In this document: positions 8,738 through 17,428 of the stretch, piece after piece | How the letters are laid out: the number at the start of each line of letters is the position of its first letter | How positions within the stretch are numbered: position 1 is the first letter of the stretch | Assembly: GCF_900095695.1 (NCBI RefSeq) | Contig: NZ_FMIQ01000036.1 | Location: 30,811 to 94,810 of the forward strand | DNA: 64,000 bases | Source: Hafnia alvei | Lineage (GTDB): Bacteria > Pseudomonadota > Gammaproteobacteria > Enterobacterales > Enterobacteriaceae | Direction: 5' to 3' | Notes under the pieces: generated by a model | The model's input: the letters and a program-made list of their open reading frames with translations, nothing else | Databases searched by the model: none | Told to the model about the DNA's origin: nothing | Translations under genes and position numbers: made by a program

Positions 8738-10508
8738 TATCAAACAGCTCTGGCCCACCCTGAAACGCCTGCTCGCCTATGGTGGCCCGTACAAAAAACC
8801 GTTGGCGATTGCCGTGGTTATGCTATGGGTGGCTGCGGCTGCGGAAGTTTGTGGCCCGATTATCATCAGCTACTTCATCGATAATGTGGTTGCCAAAGGC
8901 GATCTCAGACTTGGGTTGGTGACAGGCTTAGCACTGTTATATCTGCTGCTTGAATTTACCGCCGCGGGCTTGCAGTATGCGCAGGCATTATTGTTCAACC
9001 GTGCGGCGGTTGGCGTCGTACAACAGCTACGTACCGACGTTATGGATGCTGCGCTGCGTCAGCCTCTATCCGCTTTTGATAATCAGCCTGTTGGGCAGCT
9101 TATTTCGCGAGTGACCAACGACACTGAAGTGATCAAAGATCTTTATGTCACGGTGGTGGCGACGGTGCTGAAAAGCGCGGCGCTGATTGGTGCGATGCTG
9201 GTGGCCATGTTTACCCTTGATTGGCGAATGGCGCTGATTTCTATTTGTATTTTCCCCGCCGTGTTTGTAGTGATGGCGGTTTATCAACATTACAGCACGC
9301 CGATTGTACGTCGCGTTCGTAGCTATCTTGCTGATATCAATGATGGTTTTAACGAAGTGATCAACGGCATGGGCGTTATCCAGCAGTTCCGCCAGCAGGC
9401 GCGCTTTGGTGAGAAAATGGGGGAGGTTAGCCGCTCTCATTATCAGGCGCGTATGCAAACACTGCGTCTGGAAGGTTTTTTGCTGCGACCGTTGCTGAGC
9501 CTCTTCTCCGCGATGATCCTCTGTGGATTGCTAATGATGTTTGGCTTCAGCGCCGAAGGTTCGATTGGCGTGGGCGTGCTTTATGCTTTCATTAACTATT
9601 TAGGTCGTCTGAATGAGCCTTTGATTGAGCTCACGAGCCAACAGTCCATGATGCAGCAGGCCGTTGTTGCCGGGGAGCGCATTTTCGAGTTGATGGATGA
9701 TGCTCAACAGAACTACGGCGGCGACATTCAGCCTTTGCAGAGCGGGCGAGTCGATGTTAACAACGTGACTTTTGCCTATCGGGAAGGCCGCCCGGTTTTG
9801 CAGGATATTAATCTGCACATTGCATCGCGCGGATTTGTGGCTTTGGTAGGGCATACCGGCAGCGGTAAATCGACGCTGGCTAATTTACTGATGGGTTACT
9901 ATCCGGTTAATCAGGGTGAGATCTGTATTGATGGCCGACCGATCCCTACGCTGAGCCATCAGGTTCTGCGTGAAGGCGTGGCTATGGTTCAGCAGGATCC
10001 TGTGGTGATGGCAGAGTCGGTTATGCATAACGTGACGCTTGGCCGTGATATCAGCGAGGATCAGGTGTGGAAAGCGCTGGAGGATGTCCAGCTTGCACCG
10101 CTGGTCAGAAGCTGGCCGCAGGGGATTCAAACCCAGCTGGGTGAACAGGGTAATAATCTGTCTGTGGGGCAAAAACAGCTGTTAGCGATGGCGCGTGTGC
10201 TGGTTCAGGCTCCTCAAATCCTCATTCTGGATGAGGCTACGGCCAATATAGACTCCGGTACCGAGCAGGCAATTCAGAAAGCGCTCAATGTGATTCGCCA
10301 GCAAACAACCTTAATTGTTATTGCTCATCGCTTGTCGACCATTGTCGATGCTGACTCTATTCTTGTTCTGCACCGAGGACAGGCGGTAGAACAAGGCTCG
10401 CATCATGAGCTGTTAGCGAAGCAGGGACGTTACTACCAAATGCATCAGCTGCAATTGGTGGGAGAGGCGCTGGCGGCTGGATTGCATCAAGACTCACCGA
10501 CGATCTAA
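8730..10508 (+). CDS. mdlB: MdlB, ABC exporter half-transporter
   Basis: 592 aa. Start ATG 8730 lies inside the last codons of mdlA, with AGGAG at 8718-8722; a longer open frame upstream adds only residues encoded in mdlA sequence. Six membrane segments (~25-310), then Walker [10 protein letters not shown], signature LSVGQKQLL (altered from LSGGQ) and Walker [13 protein letters not shown] with the glutamate intact. Thus MdlB carries the normal Walker B and MdlA the normal signature, as expected for an asymmetric heterodimer with one full ATP site. Confidence 0.93.
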   Translation: MRNIKQLWPTLKRLLAYGGPYKKPLAIAVVMLWVAAAAEVCGPIIISYFIDNVVAKGDLRLGLVTGLALLYLLLEFTAAGLQYAQALLFNRAAVGVVQQLRTDVMDAALRQPLSAFDNQPVGQLISRVTNDTEVIKDLYVTVVATVLKSAALIGAMLVAMFTLDWRMALISICIFPAVFVVMAVYQHYSTPIVRRVRSYLADINDGFNEVINGMGVIQQFRQQARFGEKMGEVSRSHYQARMQTLRLEGFLLRPLLSLFSAMILCGLLMMFGFSAEGSIGVGVLYAFINYLGRLNEPLIELTSQQSMMQQAVVAGERIFELMDDAQQNYGGDIQPLQSGRVDVNNVTFAYREGRPVLQDINLHIASRGFVALVGHTGSGKSTLANLLMGYYPVNQGEICIDGRPIPTLSHQVLREGVAMVQQDPVVMAESVMHNVTLGRDISEDQVWKALEDVQLAPLVRSWPQGIQTQLGEQGNNLSVGQKQLLAMARVLVQAPQILILDEATANIDSGTEQAIQKALNVIRQQTTLIVIAHRLSTIVDADSILVLHRGQAVEQGSHHELLAKQGRYYQMHQLQLVGEALAAGLHQDSPTI

Positions 10509-10523
10509 ATATTTTCCGCAGCT

Positions 10524-10571
10524 AAAAAGCCGGTTGTTATGCCACGGATGCATAGCACCGGCTTTTTGTTT
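10524..10571 (+). terminator. Terminator after mdlAB
   Basis: AAAAAGCCGG / CCGGCTTTTT stem with a 23-base loop, followed by GTTTTTG. It isolates mdlAB from the glnK promoter. Confidence 0.75.
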
Positions 10572-10663
10572 TTGCAGCGTCAATCACGGCAATTGCCTCT
10601 GTGCATTTGCAGTGCATCGTAGCTTTGAATTGTGTAAAAAAAATGCACCGTATCTTTCCTGAT

Positions 10664-10680
10664 TGCACGCTATTGGTGCG
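10664..10680 (+). promoter_or_regulatory. NtrC-binding site upstream of glnK
   Basis: TGCACGCTATTGGTGCG has the TGCAC-N7-GTGCA spacing of NtrC enhancer sites, with one mismatch at the end. It is about 95 bases upstream of the -24 element. A TGCACC half site is at 10644-10649. An upstream TGCA...TGCA pair at 10602-10616 has the wrong spacing. Confidence 0.75.
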
Positions 10681-10774
10681 TTTTTGAGAAATGCCTCACG
10701 TTTTATCTGCTGTAACCGTGTCTGTCCCTCCCTAAAACCAGCATTTTCTTCCGCGGACTAACCTTATGCAAAGT

Positions 10775-10790
10775 TGGCATAGCCTTTGCT
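10775..10790 (+). promoter_or_regulatory. Sigma-54 promoter of glnK-amtB
   Basis: TTGGCATAGCCTTTGCT: the GG of the -24 element (10776-10777) and the GC of the -12 element (10788-10789) are exactly ten bases apart, as RpoN requires. Transcription would start near 10801, leaving a ~40-base leader before glnK. This fits nitrogen-starvation induction by NtrC. Confidence 0.85.
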
Positions 10791-10840
10791 CATATCAATG
10801 CGTAGACGAAATTATTCGAAGTCATGTGAGGAGAGGCCGT

Positions 10841-11179
10841 ATGAAGCTTGTAACCGTGGTAATAAAGCCGTTCAAACTGGAAGACGTACGTGAAGCCCTT
10901 TCCTCTGTTGGGATCCAGGGACTGACCGTTACCGAGGTGAAGGGATTTGGGCGCCAGAAAGGCCACGCCGAGTTGTATCGTGGGGCGGAGTACAACGTAA
11001 ATTTCTTGCCCAAAGTGAAAATTGATGTGGCGATTGCCGACGATCAGCTCGATGAGGTGATCGATGTCATCAGCAAATCAGCCTATACCGGAAAAATTGG
11101 TGACGGGAAAATCTTTGTTGCCGAACTACAGCGCGTTATTCGCATTCGTACCGGTGAAACCGACGAAGCGGCTCTGTAA
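10841..11179 (+). CDS. glnK: GlnK, PII nitrogen signal protein
   Basis: 112 aa, nearly identical to E. coli GlnK. The T-loop carries the uridylylation residue Tyr51 in RGAEYNVNF, and the B-loop sequence TGKIGDGKIF is intact. GlnK binds AmtB and blocks ammonium uptake when nitrogen becomes sufficient; GlnD uridylylates it under starvation. Start ATG 10841 follows GAGGAGAGG; the upstream in-frame extension falls in the promoter leader. It is cotranscribed with amtB 30 bases downstream. Confidence 0.97.
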   Translation: MKLVTVVIKPFKLEDVREALSSVGIQGLTVTEVKGFGRQKGHAELYRGAEYNVNFLPKVKIDVAIADDQLDEVIDVISKSAYTGKIGDGKIFVAELQRVIRIRTGETDEAAL

Positions 11180-11209
11180 TTAATAACTCACACAGATAGG
11201 GATGGATTA

Positions 11210-12502
11210 ATGATGAAAACACGCTTATCCACTTTAGCTCTGGGGAGTGCTTTATTACTACCCGGTGCCGCCATGGCTGCAACGCCAGCCGTAGCAGATA
11301 AGGCTGATAACGCCTTTATGATGATTTGTACCGCGCTCGTTCTGTTTATGACCATCCCCGGCATTGGCCTATTTTATGGCGGCTTATTACGTTCTAAAAA
11401 CGTACTGTCATTGATGACGCAGGTGATGGTGACGTTTGCCGCCATCTGTGTGCTGTGGGTTGTCTATGGCTACTCTTTAGCATTTGGTGCCGGTAATGCC
11501 ATTTTTGGCAACCTAGATGAAGTGATGCTGAAAGGGATTGGGCTAACTGATTTAACCGGCTCATTCTATAAAATGATCCACGTTGCGTTTCAGGGATCAT
11601 TCGCCTGTATTACCGTTGGTTTGATAGTTGGCTCGTTTGCAGAACGCATTCGCTTTTCTGCAGTGCTAATTTTCGCTGTGCTGTGGTTCACGCTTTCCTA
11701 TATTCCGATGGCTCATATGGTGTGGGGCGGTGGATATTTAGCAGCAGACGGGGCGCTGGACTTTGCGGGTGGTACGGTCGTGCATATCAACGCTGCGATT
11801 GCCGGCTTGGTCGGTGCGTATCTGCTAGGTAAGCGTGCCGGATTTGGCAAAGAAGCCTTTAAACCCCATAACCTGCCGATGGTCTTTATGGGGACTGCGA
11901 TTCTGTATATCGGTTGGTTTGGCTTTAACGCAGGATCGGCAAGTGCAGCGAATGAAATTGCCGCGCTGGCCTTTGTGAATACGGTGGTGGCGACAGCGGG
12001 AGCGATTCTGTCTTGGGTATTAGCTGAGTGGATGACGCGCGGGAAACCCTCTCTGCTGGGTGCGTGTTCTGGCTGTATCGCTGGGCTGGTTGCGGTAACG
12101 CCTGCCGCAGGCACCGTTGGAGTGGGAGGCGCGCTGTTGCTCGGCCTGATTGCGGGTATCGCTGGGCTGTGGGGCGTGGTGATGCTGAAACGCTGGCTGA
12201 AGGTGGATGATACCTGTGACGTATTCGGTGTACATGGCGTGTGCGGTATCGTGGGGTGTTTAGCCACGGGTATCCTAACTGCAACGTCTTTGGGAGGAAC
12301 CGGTTATGCCGAAGGGGTGACGATGGGTCATCAGTTAGGCGTGCAGGCTCTTAGCGTTGTGGTCTGCATTGTTTGGTCCGGTGTGGCAGCGTTAATTGCC
12401 TTCAAGATTGCCGATGTTTGTGTTGGCCTGCGTGTGCCGGAAGAACAAGAGCGTGAAGGCTTAGACGTCAACAGTCACGGTGAGAACGCGTACAACCAGT
12501 AG
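11210..12502 (+). CDS. amtB: AmtB, ammonium channel
   Basis: 430 aa with an N-terminal signal peptide (cleavage likely after AAMA, ~residue 23) and eleven membrane helices. The twin pore histidines are in GGTVVHINAAIAG and DVFGVHGVCG, and the cytosolic end REGLDVNSHGENAYN that docks GlnK is conserved. Conducts ammonium/ammonia and is gated by GlnK from the preceding gene. ATG 11210 is immediately followed by a second ATG at 11213, either of which could be used. Confidence 0.96.
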   Translation: MMKTRLSTLALGSALLLPGAAMAATPAVADKADNAFMMICTALVLFMTIPGIGLFYGGLLRSKNVLSLMTQVMVTFAAICVLWVVYGYSLAFGAGNAIFGNLDEVMLKGIGLTDLTGSFYKMIHVAFQGSFACITVGLIVGSFAERIRFSAVLIFAVLWFTLSYIPMAHMVWGGGYLAADGALDFAGGTVVHINAAIAGLVGAYLLGKRAGFGKEAFKPHNLPMVFMGTAILYIGWFGFNAGSASAANEIAALAFVNTVVATAGAILSWVLAEWMTRGKPSLLGACSGCIAGLVAVTPAAGTVGVGGALLLGLIAGIAGLWGVVMLKRWLKVDDTCDVFGVHGVCGIVGCLATGILTATSLGGTGYAEGVTMGHQLGVQALSVVVCIVWSGVAALIAFKIADVCVGLRVPEEQEREGLDVNSHGENAYNQ

Positions 12503-12533
12503 TTTCCTTTTTTATCGTTCAATCACAGATGTG

Positions 12534-12559
12534 AAAAGGGCGGAGAAATCCGCCCTTTT
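12534..12559. terminator. Bidirectional terminator between amtB and tesB
   Basis: AAAAGGGCGG / CCGCCCTTTT stem with loop AGAAAT. A's on the left and T's on the right let it end both convergent transcripts. Confidence 0.8.
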
Positions 12560-12581
12560 GCGTTATGAGTGATGCTCGTTT

Positions 12582-13442
12582 TTACGAACGCTGGCGGATT
12601 ACGCCTTCCTGCACCGTAGACGCAATCAGCTCACCGGCTCGGTTATAGAATTGTCCACGTACAAAACCGCGAGCGCCAGACGCTGAGGTGCTCTCGACCG
12701 CATAAAGTAGCCACTCATCTAAGCGGAACGGGCGATGGAACCACATCGAATGGTCAATCGTTGCGACCTGCATGCCAGGCTCTAAGAACCCTTTACCGTG
12801 TGGCTGTAAGGCGGTTGGTAGGAAGTTGAAATCAGACGCGTAACCCAGCAAGTACTGATGAATACGTGGGTCGTCAGGCATTTCGCCATTGGCTTTGAAC
12901 CAAACGTTACGGATTGGCTCTTCTACTTTGCCCATCAAAGGGTTATGGAAACTTACCGGACGCATCTCCAGCGGTTTTTCACAGGTAAATTTTTCACGTA
13001 CGGCTTCAGGGATAAGGTGCGCCATGCTACTGGCAATTTCAGACTCAGATTTTAATGATTCCGGCGCGGGTACATCGGGCATCACGTTCTGGTGTTCGAA
13101 ACCGTCTTCTGCAGTCTGGAAAGACGCCGTCATGTAGAAAATAGGTTTACCGTGTTGCACCGCCTTTACCCTGCGCGCGCTGAAACTATTGCCGTCACGC
13201 AGATTTTCAACGTCATAGATTATCGGCTGGCTGCTATCGCCGGGGCGGAGGAAATAGCTGTGAAAGGAGTGAATATTGCGTTCTAAAGGCACCGTTTGTT
13301 TCGCGGCATAGAGCGCTTGACCAACCACCTGACCGCCAAAAACCTGACGTAAGCCAAGATCTTCACTCTGCCCGCGATAGATCCCTTCTTCGATTTTTTC
13401 CAGATCTAACAGATCGAGTAAATTTTTTAATGCCTGACTCAT
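12582..13442 (-). CDS. tesB: TesB, acyl-CoA thioesterase II
   Basis: 286 aa, the same length as E. coli TesB. It has the double hotdog fold, with the catalytic triad visible at Asp204 (YASDFNFLP), Thr228 ([10 protein letters not shown]) and Gln278 (VQEGVIRQ). TesB hydrolyses a broad range of medium and long acyl-CoAs in the cytoplasm. It is convergent with amtB and single-gene by spacing. Confidence 0.96.
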   Translation of the reverse strand: MSQALKNLLDLLDLEKIEEGIYRGQSEDLGLRQVFGGQVVGQALYAAKQTVPLERNIHSFHSYFLRPGDSSQPIIYDVENLRDGNSFSARRVKAVQHGKPIFYMTASFQTAEDGFEHQNVMPDVPAPESLKSESEIASSMAHLIPEAVREKFTCEKPLEMRPVSFHNPLMGKVEEPIRNVWFKANGEMPDDPRIHQYLLGYASDFNFLPTALQPHGKGFLEPGMQVATIDHSMWFHRPFRLDEWLLYAVESTSASGARGFVRGQFYNRAGELIASTVQEGVIRQRS

Positions 13443-13734
13443 GAGTGAGATCCTAATTAACCAGTGTTGAAAACAGGAGCGAAAACCCCAATTGCATTAT
13501 CAATTATGGCAGAACTTATCACAAAACTATTTAAGGGGTTGCCATCGTTTCTAGGGTTCAATTATCTGAAAATGTTAATGTAAAGTAGATAAAACTGGAA
13601 AACTCAGCGCTTTGTGCCATGCTTATCAAGTATCGTAGTTTAAGAAACTATTTTAAGAGGCTCGTATCGGTTGCTCAATGTGCTTTTGTAGATTGGCATC
13701 CGATAACAAAAATAAAAGGAAGGAGACCGAACTT

Positions 13735-14253
13735 ATGAAACTCTGGAAAATTGTAGGTGGTGTACTGATGACCGCAACGGTTGCTGGCTGTTCTTCAAAT
13801 GCCGCTGATGTTCCAACGCCGGCTCCGGGTAATCAAGTGACTGCAGATGCATCGCAGATTAGCGGCCCAGCGGTACGCGGTAGCGTGAATATTCGTCAGC
13901 GCATCGCTCTGCCACCGAATGCGGAAGTTACGGTCACCTTAGCCGATGTTTCTCTGGCGGATGCGCCTGCTCGTGTGTTGTCACAGAAAGTGTTCCGCAC
14001 CGATGGCAAACAGCCACCTTATAACTTTGTTCTGCCGTATAATCCTCAGGATATTCAGCCAAACCAGCGTATTAACCTGAGCGCGGCAATTAAAGTCGAC
14101 GGTCGCTTAGTGTTCATCACCGATACGCTGAATGAAGTGGTGAATAACAACGCTGGCACGCAGAAAGATCTGGTCTTGGTGCCAGTTTCCGCTGATGGCG
14201 CTGCCACCGTGTTGAGTGAAAAAAAGAAGGTTGAGGGAGCATCACCTTTCTAA
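13735..14253 (+). CDS. ybaY: YbaY, outer-membrane-type lipoprotein
   Basis: 172 aa lipoprotein. The signal peptide ends in a lipobox TVAGC with Cys19 as the lipidated residue; position +2 is serine, favouring the outer membrane. The remainder (residues ~45-150) is the YbaY/type III secretion pilotin-like fold (PPNAEVTVTLADVSLADAPA...). ATG 13735 is chosen because AGGAG precedes it and the lipoprotein signal starts there. Family length in E. coli is about 190 aa. In E. coli ybaY is reported as stress/osmotically induced; the function is unclear. Confidence 0.85.
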   Translation: MKLWKIVGGVLMTATVAGCSSNAADVPTPAPGNQVTADASQISGPAVRGSVNIRQRIALPPNAEVTVTLADVSLADAPARVLSQKVFRTDGKQPPYNFVLPYNPQDIQPNQRINLSAAIKVDGRLVFITDTLNEVVNNNAGTQKDLVLVPVSADGAATVLSEKKKVEGASPF

Positions 14254-14280
14254 TATTCGTTTAGGCGATGGCGATATAGA

Positions 14281-14309
14281 AAACCTGCCCATCGTGGCAG
14301 GTTTTTTTA
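14281..14309 (+). terminator. Terminator after ybaY
   Basis: AAACCTGCC / GGCAGGTTT nine-base stem with loop CATCGT and TTTTTTT tail. Its 3' edge overlaps the stop region of convergent atl. Confidence 0.85.
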
Positions 14310-14645
14310 TAGCTGCGATGGATCCCATCCGTAAAGAGCCAAATCGATAACGCCGCTAGCGTTGAAGGTGACGCCTTCATCTTGCAAGGCGGTACGCTGA
14401 CGTACGTAATCAGGGCCAATCAGAGAGATGTTGCCGCTGCGATTGATGACGCGATACCAAGGAATCGAGGAACCCTGGGGGAGCTTGCGTAAAATACCAC
14501 CAACCTGTCGTGCCGCACGTGAGGAGCCCGCAAGGCGAGCTATTTGTCCATATGTCGCTACCTTGCCAAAGGGGATAGCGTGAATTGACATCAAAACACG
14601 TTGGCGAAAATTATCTTCAGGTATCGATGGGCTATCTTTTGGCAT
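14307..14645 (-). CDS. atl: Atl (YbaZ), alkyltransferase-like DNA-lesion binder
   Basis: 112 aa. It has the O6-alkylguanine-DNA alkyltransferase C-terminal fold with the Arg finger region SSRAARQVGG, but the reactive-site cysteine of PCHRV is tryptophan: IPWYRVINRSG (Trp63). This is the mark of alkyltransferase-like proteins, which bind O6-alkylguanine without repairing it and hand the lesion to nucleotide excision repair. E. coli Atl is 129 aa with PWHRV; the Tyr in place of His here is a minor variation. Confidence 0.92.
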   Translation of the reverse strand: MPKDSPSIPEDNFRQRVLMSIHAIPFGKVATYGQIARLAGSSRAARQVGGILRKLPQGSSIPWYRVINRSGNISLIGPDYVRQRTALQDEGVTFNASGVIDLALYGWDPSQL

Positions 14646-14841
14646 AAGACGTTGAAGTTCAAAGTTAGTGGCTCGGAATATGAGCTCAGTTTGCCATAAG
14701 GGGCTGATGGATTGAATGATTGTTTAATAAAACGACGTTCGACAGCCTTAGCCTTGCATTTCGCGGAGTCATCACTGATAATGCCCCCGCACTGAAGTTA
14801 TGCATGACGTTATGCAGTAGCAAATTCAGTCGCTCATCAAT

Positions 14842-14955
14842 GGAGGCCCTGTTGGTTCTCCCGCAACGCTAACTTGTGAACTCGGTCAGATCCGGAAGGA
14901 AGCAGCCGCAGCAGGCGACGTGTGTGCCGGGATGTAGCTGGCAGGGCCTCCACCC
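14842..14955 (+). ncRNA. ffs: 4.5S RNA, signal recognition particle RNA
   Basis: 114 nt, the same length as E. coli ffs. The conserved apical part is intact (GTTGGTTCTCCCGCAACGCT near the 5' side, GGTCAGATCCGGAAGGAAGC in the symmetric loop region, and GTGTGCCGGGATGTAGCTGG on the 3' side), and the ends GGAGGCCCTG and CAGGGCCTCC pair. It binds Ffh to form the bacterial SRP. Its place between atl and the hha region agrees with E. coli. Confidence 0.97.
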
Positions 14956-15133
14956 ATTTATACCTCTGTAATTATCTTAGCTTTAAAACCTTTCGGTTCT
15001 TTCATCTGTTACTGACCTATTCTCAAACCCGTTGTATTGCCTAATCATCATCGTTTTGCCACAACGGTAATACGCAAGTGCGAGAGAAGTTGTATATATT
15101 CTTTCTATTGGGTGAATTAATGAGGTTATCGTG

Positions 15134-15553
15134 ATGAAGGAAGGGTTACTGGCGATAGTGTTGTTTTCATGCAGTCTATCAGTACATGCCAAAACGCCTT
15201 TGGGCAAAGATATCGATGCTGCTTTGGCGCTCTGTAAAAATGCGGCTTCTGCGACACAAGATATTTCTGACTGTTATCAGACTGCGATGAAAGCGTGGGA
15301 TGTTGAGTTAAATAAACAGTATAAATCATTACTCAAAGATCAATCCGAAGTTGCACAGGCAAAACTAAAAATCGCGCAAAGAGGGTGGGTTAAATACAAA
15401 GATGATTACTTTCTAGCGATAAATGCGTTTTATCAACAAGAGCAGGGGACTGTATGGGGCCTTGTCGCGGCTGAAACCAAGCTCAATGTGATTAAAGAAA
15501 AGGCTATTGACCTAGATAGATTGCGGCGTAGTACGGATTTATCAGGTGAATAG
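15134..15553 (+). CDS. LprI-like (DUF1311) small secreted protein
   Basis: 139 aa. A signal peptide covers residues 1-20 (LLAIVLFSCSLSVHA), followed by a helical domain with a conserved cysteine pair (LCKNAASATQDISDC) and the RGWVKYKDDY segment typical of the DUF1311/lysozyme-inhibitor LprI family. Probably periplasmic. Family members include Mycobacterium LprI, a lysozyme inhibitor, but most enterobacterial members are uncharacterised. ATG 15134 has GAGGT at proper distance; GTG 15131 is too close to it. Confidence 0.65.
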   Translation: MKEGLLAIVLFSCSLSVHAKTPLGKDIDAALALCKNAASATQDISDCYQTAMKAWDVELNKQYKSLLKDQSEVAQAKLKIAQRGWVKYKDDYFLAINAFYQQEQGTVWGLVAAETKLNVIKEKAIDLDRLRRSTDLSGE

Positions 15554-15558
15554 AGCGA

Positions 15559-15602
15559 GTAAAGGCCAGCGTATATATACGTCATTGGCCTTTACTGTTT
15601 TT
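15559..15602 (+). terminator. Terminator after the DUF1311 gene
   Basis: GTAAAGGCCA / TGGCCTTTAC ten-base stem. The enclosed segment contains the palindrome CGTATATATACG (15570-15581). Followed by TGTTTTTC. Confidence 0.75.
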
Positions 15603-15610
15603 CTTTCTGG

Positions 15611-15701
15611 CTGCTGAAACAGTAGCACCTAATGTAAGGTGCAAAAATACAAATGGAAAACCATTGGTGATTAATCCAATTGATAAAAGTGTTTATTAAT
15701 C
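15611..15701. repeat. Cluster of four small hairpins downstream of hha
   Basis: CTGCT/AGTAG (15611-15625, one wobble), GCACCT/AGGTGC (15625-15642), AATGG/CCATT (15652-15665) and GATTAAT/ATTAATC (15669-15701) follow one another. They lie between the convergent DUF1311 gene and hha and may shape the 3' end of the hha message. Confidence 0.45.
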
Positions 15702-15752
15702 GTTAAGTAATAAATAAAGGTAATTTCTTAAGTGACAACTTAGATTAACTAA

Positions 15753-15956
15753 TTAACGTACATACTTCCAAACTTCAGCAGGGATCTTATCGTACAGTTT
15801 GTTCATGGTAAGTTCGGCCAAACGATGGTCGGCGGCTGAGTAGAATGTTTCTAGCTCATCGTCGGAGAGTTCGTATTTGTTTTTTTCAATTACGCGCTCT
15901 AAGGTGTCTAGCGTTGTGCACTTGCGTAAACGCATAAGGTAATCAATTTTAGTCAT
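15753..15956 (-). CDS. hha: Hha, H-NS-associated gene expression modulator
   Basis: 67 aa, close to the E. coli protein, with the core [20 protein letters not shown] and [17 protein letters not shown]. Hha has no DNA-binding domain of its own; it associates with H-NS and StpA and strengthens silencing of horizontally acquired genes. It follows tomB by 19 bases on the same strand, forming the tomB-hha pair described as toxin-antitoxin-like in E. coli. Confidence 0.96.
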   Translation of the reverse strand: MTKIDYLMRLRKCTTLDTLERVIEKNKYELSDDELETFYSAADHRLAELTMNKLYDKIPAEVWKYVR

Positions 15957-15975
15957 AAAAACTCCTGTTCGAAGG

Positions 15976-16344
15976 TTAAAAATTCAACGCGGATGCTGGT
16001 TTTTCACCCGCTAAATAACGCAAAATACGGCCTTTTGCTTTAAGCCATTTTTTAAGTTCTGGTTCATTTATGCTGTAATTACTAAACAGACTATAAGTTT
16101 CGTCAAGATACTCATCTAATATTTCAGTTAATTCTGAACTCTTTGGATACTTAATCTTGAACGTTAAACCAAACGTTGCGATATGTTCGTTTAATTCATT
16201 TAGTTGCAGATTAGCTACAGCAGTTGGGTCATTAACCCAGCCATGATGGCTATCACTCAGAACTTCCATTCCCTGATTATACAGCATATTGCAGAGGTAT
16301 TTCAGCTCTGTTATATCGTGCTGATAAGACGTGTATTCATCCAT
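15976..16344 (-). CDS. tomB: TomB, Hha-modulating antitoxin-like protein
   Basis: 122 aa, orthologous to E. coli TomB (YbaJ, 124 aa), with the conserved [12 protein letters not shown] segment (here [26 protein letters not shown]). TomB attenuates Hha, reportedly through oxygen-dependent oxidation of a conserved Hha cysteine (Cys18 in E. coli). Here the matching Hha residue falls in [13 protein letters not shown]. tomB is the promoter-proximal gene of the pair. Confidence 0.93.
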   Translation of the reverse strand: MDEYTSYQHDITELKYLCNMLYNQGMEVLSDSHHGWVNDPTAVANLQLNELNEHIATFGLTFKIKYPKSSELTEILDEYLDETYSLFSNYSINEPELKKWLKAKGRILRYLAGEKPASALNF

Positions 16345-16857
16345 ATCATGCCTCCACCTTGCTCAACGTTGTCTCAACGAATTAGTCTATGTTGCCGTGA
16401 AGCCACAACAATAAACGTCAAAAGCAGTTTACAACCATAAGCATTACTAAAGGCCGCAACATCATAGCAAAAGCACATCTAGATTGGCGATAATTTGTGT
16501 TAATAAGTATTTAATTAAGGCGTTTTGCGTGTTTTTTAAACGCTTTTCAGACAACTCTAAAACAAATTACCTTGCGATTCTAAAGGCATTTAACTAATTA
16601 AACATCGGGTAATGACTTGAAAATAATTATCTCTCTATGATTATTGCACAAATAGGTACCTAACCAAGTGAATTTTACTTTTTATTACGCAGAGTTTATG
16701 AGTCTTGGTGTGAGAACTAAGTTCTAGAGCGCTGATTCTTTTTTTTTCAATATGTTGGAAGTAAGACTAGGCATAAGGCAGGGTAAAGAGAGCAGTGTGA
16801 TGAAGAGGCGGGAGCAGCCCCACGATGTGGGGCTGTGGTGAGTAAAAACAGACATAT
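16345..16857. other. AT-rich tomB-hha upstream region, no gene seen
   Basis: 513 bases between tomB and rpmJ2. The part next to tomB (16440-16760) is AT-rich, as expected for an H-NS/Hha-controlled promoter, and I see no supported reading frame. A nine-base hairpin CAGCCCCAC/GTGGGGCTG at 16815-16835, without T-run, lies 23 bases beyond the rpmJ2 stop and may mark the end of that transcript. Confidence 0.5.
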
Positions 16858-16998
16858 TCAGCGTTTTTTCTTTCCTCCCTGTACGGCTTTGAAGCGTGGA
16901 TTCGACTTGCAGATAACAAATATGCGGCCATGACGTTTTACAATTTTGCAGTCAGGGTGGCGCTTTTTTGCGGATCGTAATGAGCTTAAGACTTGCAT
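16858..16998 (-). CDS. rpmJ2: RpmJ2 (YkgO), zinc-independent ribosomal protein L36 paralogue
   Basis: 46 aa: starts [16 protein letters not shown] and ends [11 protein letters not shown]. The zinc-ribbon cysteines of the normal L36 are not complete (only two Cys remain), as in E. coli YkgO (46 aa). It replaces zinc-binding L36 during zinc starvation. Its ATG overlaps the TAA of rpmE2 by one base (TAATG), so the two are translationally coupled and share the Zur-controlled promoter. Confidence 0.95.
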   Translation of the reverse strand: MQVLSSLRSAKKRHPDCKIVKRHGRIFVICKSNPRFKAVQGGKKKR

Positions 16999-17270
16999 TA
17001 GTTAACCTCTACAGGTTTTTTCTTCGTCATAAAGTGACCGAAACGTTGCTGGAATTTAGCTGCGCTGCCTTCTTTAGAAAACTCTTTCTGCTTACCCGTG
17101 TAATAAGGATGGGAAGCGGAAGAGACCTCTAGCGTGACATACGGATAGCTAACCCCATCCAATTCGATAGTGCGATCGGATTGGATTGTTGAACCGATTT
17201 TGTAATAAGCATCTGCAGTTGTGTCGTGGAAAACCACGGTGCGGTAGTTTGGATGTATATTGGCTTTCAT
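16998..17270 (-). CDS. rpmE2: RpmE2 (YkgM), zinc-independent ribosomal protein L31 paralogue
   Basis: 90 aa, type B L31: [19 protein letters not shown] at the start and the [12 protein letters not shown] segment, with no CxxC zinc site. It substitutes for L31 in zinc-poor cells, freeing zinc bound to ribosomes. In E. coli the ykgMO pair lies elsewhere on the chromosome; here it sits between acrB and tomB-hha. A Zur box overlaps its promoter region. Confidence 0.95.
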   Translation of the reverse strand: MKANIHPNYRTVVFHDTTADAYYKIGSTIQSDRTIELDGVSYPYVTLEVSSASHPYYTGKQKEFSKEGSAAKFQQRFGHFMTKKKPVEVN

Positions 17271-17287
17271 TTCTCACTCTTTATTTA

Positions 17288-17302
17288 TGTTATAACATAA
17301 CA
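17288..17302 (-). promoter_or_regulatory. Zur operator upstream of rpmE2-rpmJ2
   Basis: TGTTATAACATAACA is a 7-1-7 palindrome with one mismatch to the Zur core TGTTATA-N-TATAACA. It lies 18 bases before the rpmE2 start codon. Zur with zinc would repress the pair. Confidence 0.85.
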
Positions 17303-17385
17303 ATTATTATGCGGCGCATTTTTTGCCGATGCAAGCGGATTGTTGAACAGGATTTTTAAACTGGTGAGAAATGGTCGAGAAGGGC

Positions 17386-17414
17386 AATAAAAAAGGCCGC
17401 ATATGCGACCTTTT
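17386..17414 (-). terminator. Terminator downstream of acrAB
   Basis: On the minus strand AAAGGTCGC ATAT GCGGCCTTT (one mismatched pair) is followed by TTTATTG. It ends 15 bases after the acrB stop. Confidence 0.8.
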
Positions 17415-17428
17415 GAGCAGGAGATAAA

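Noticed and set aside
10602..10616. Second NtrC-like site TGCA...GTGCA upstream of glnK
   Set aside because: Half-sites are two bases too close for NtrC; only the 10664-10680 site fits.
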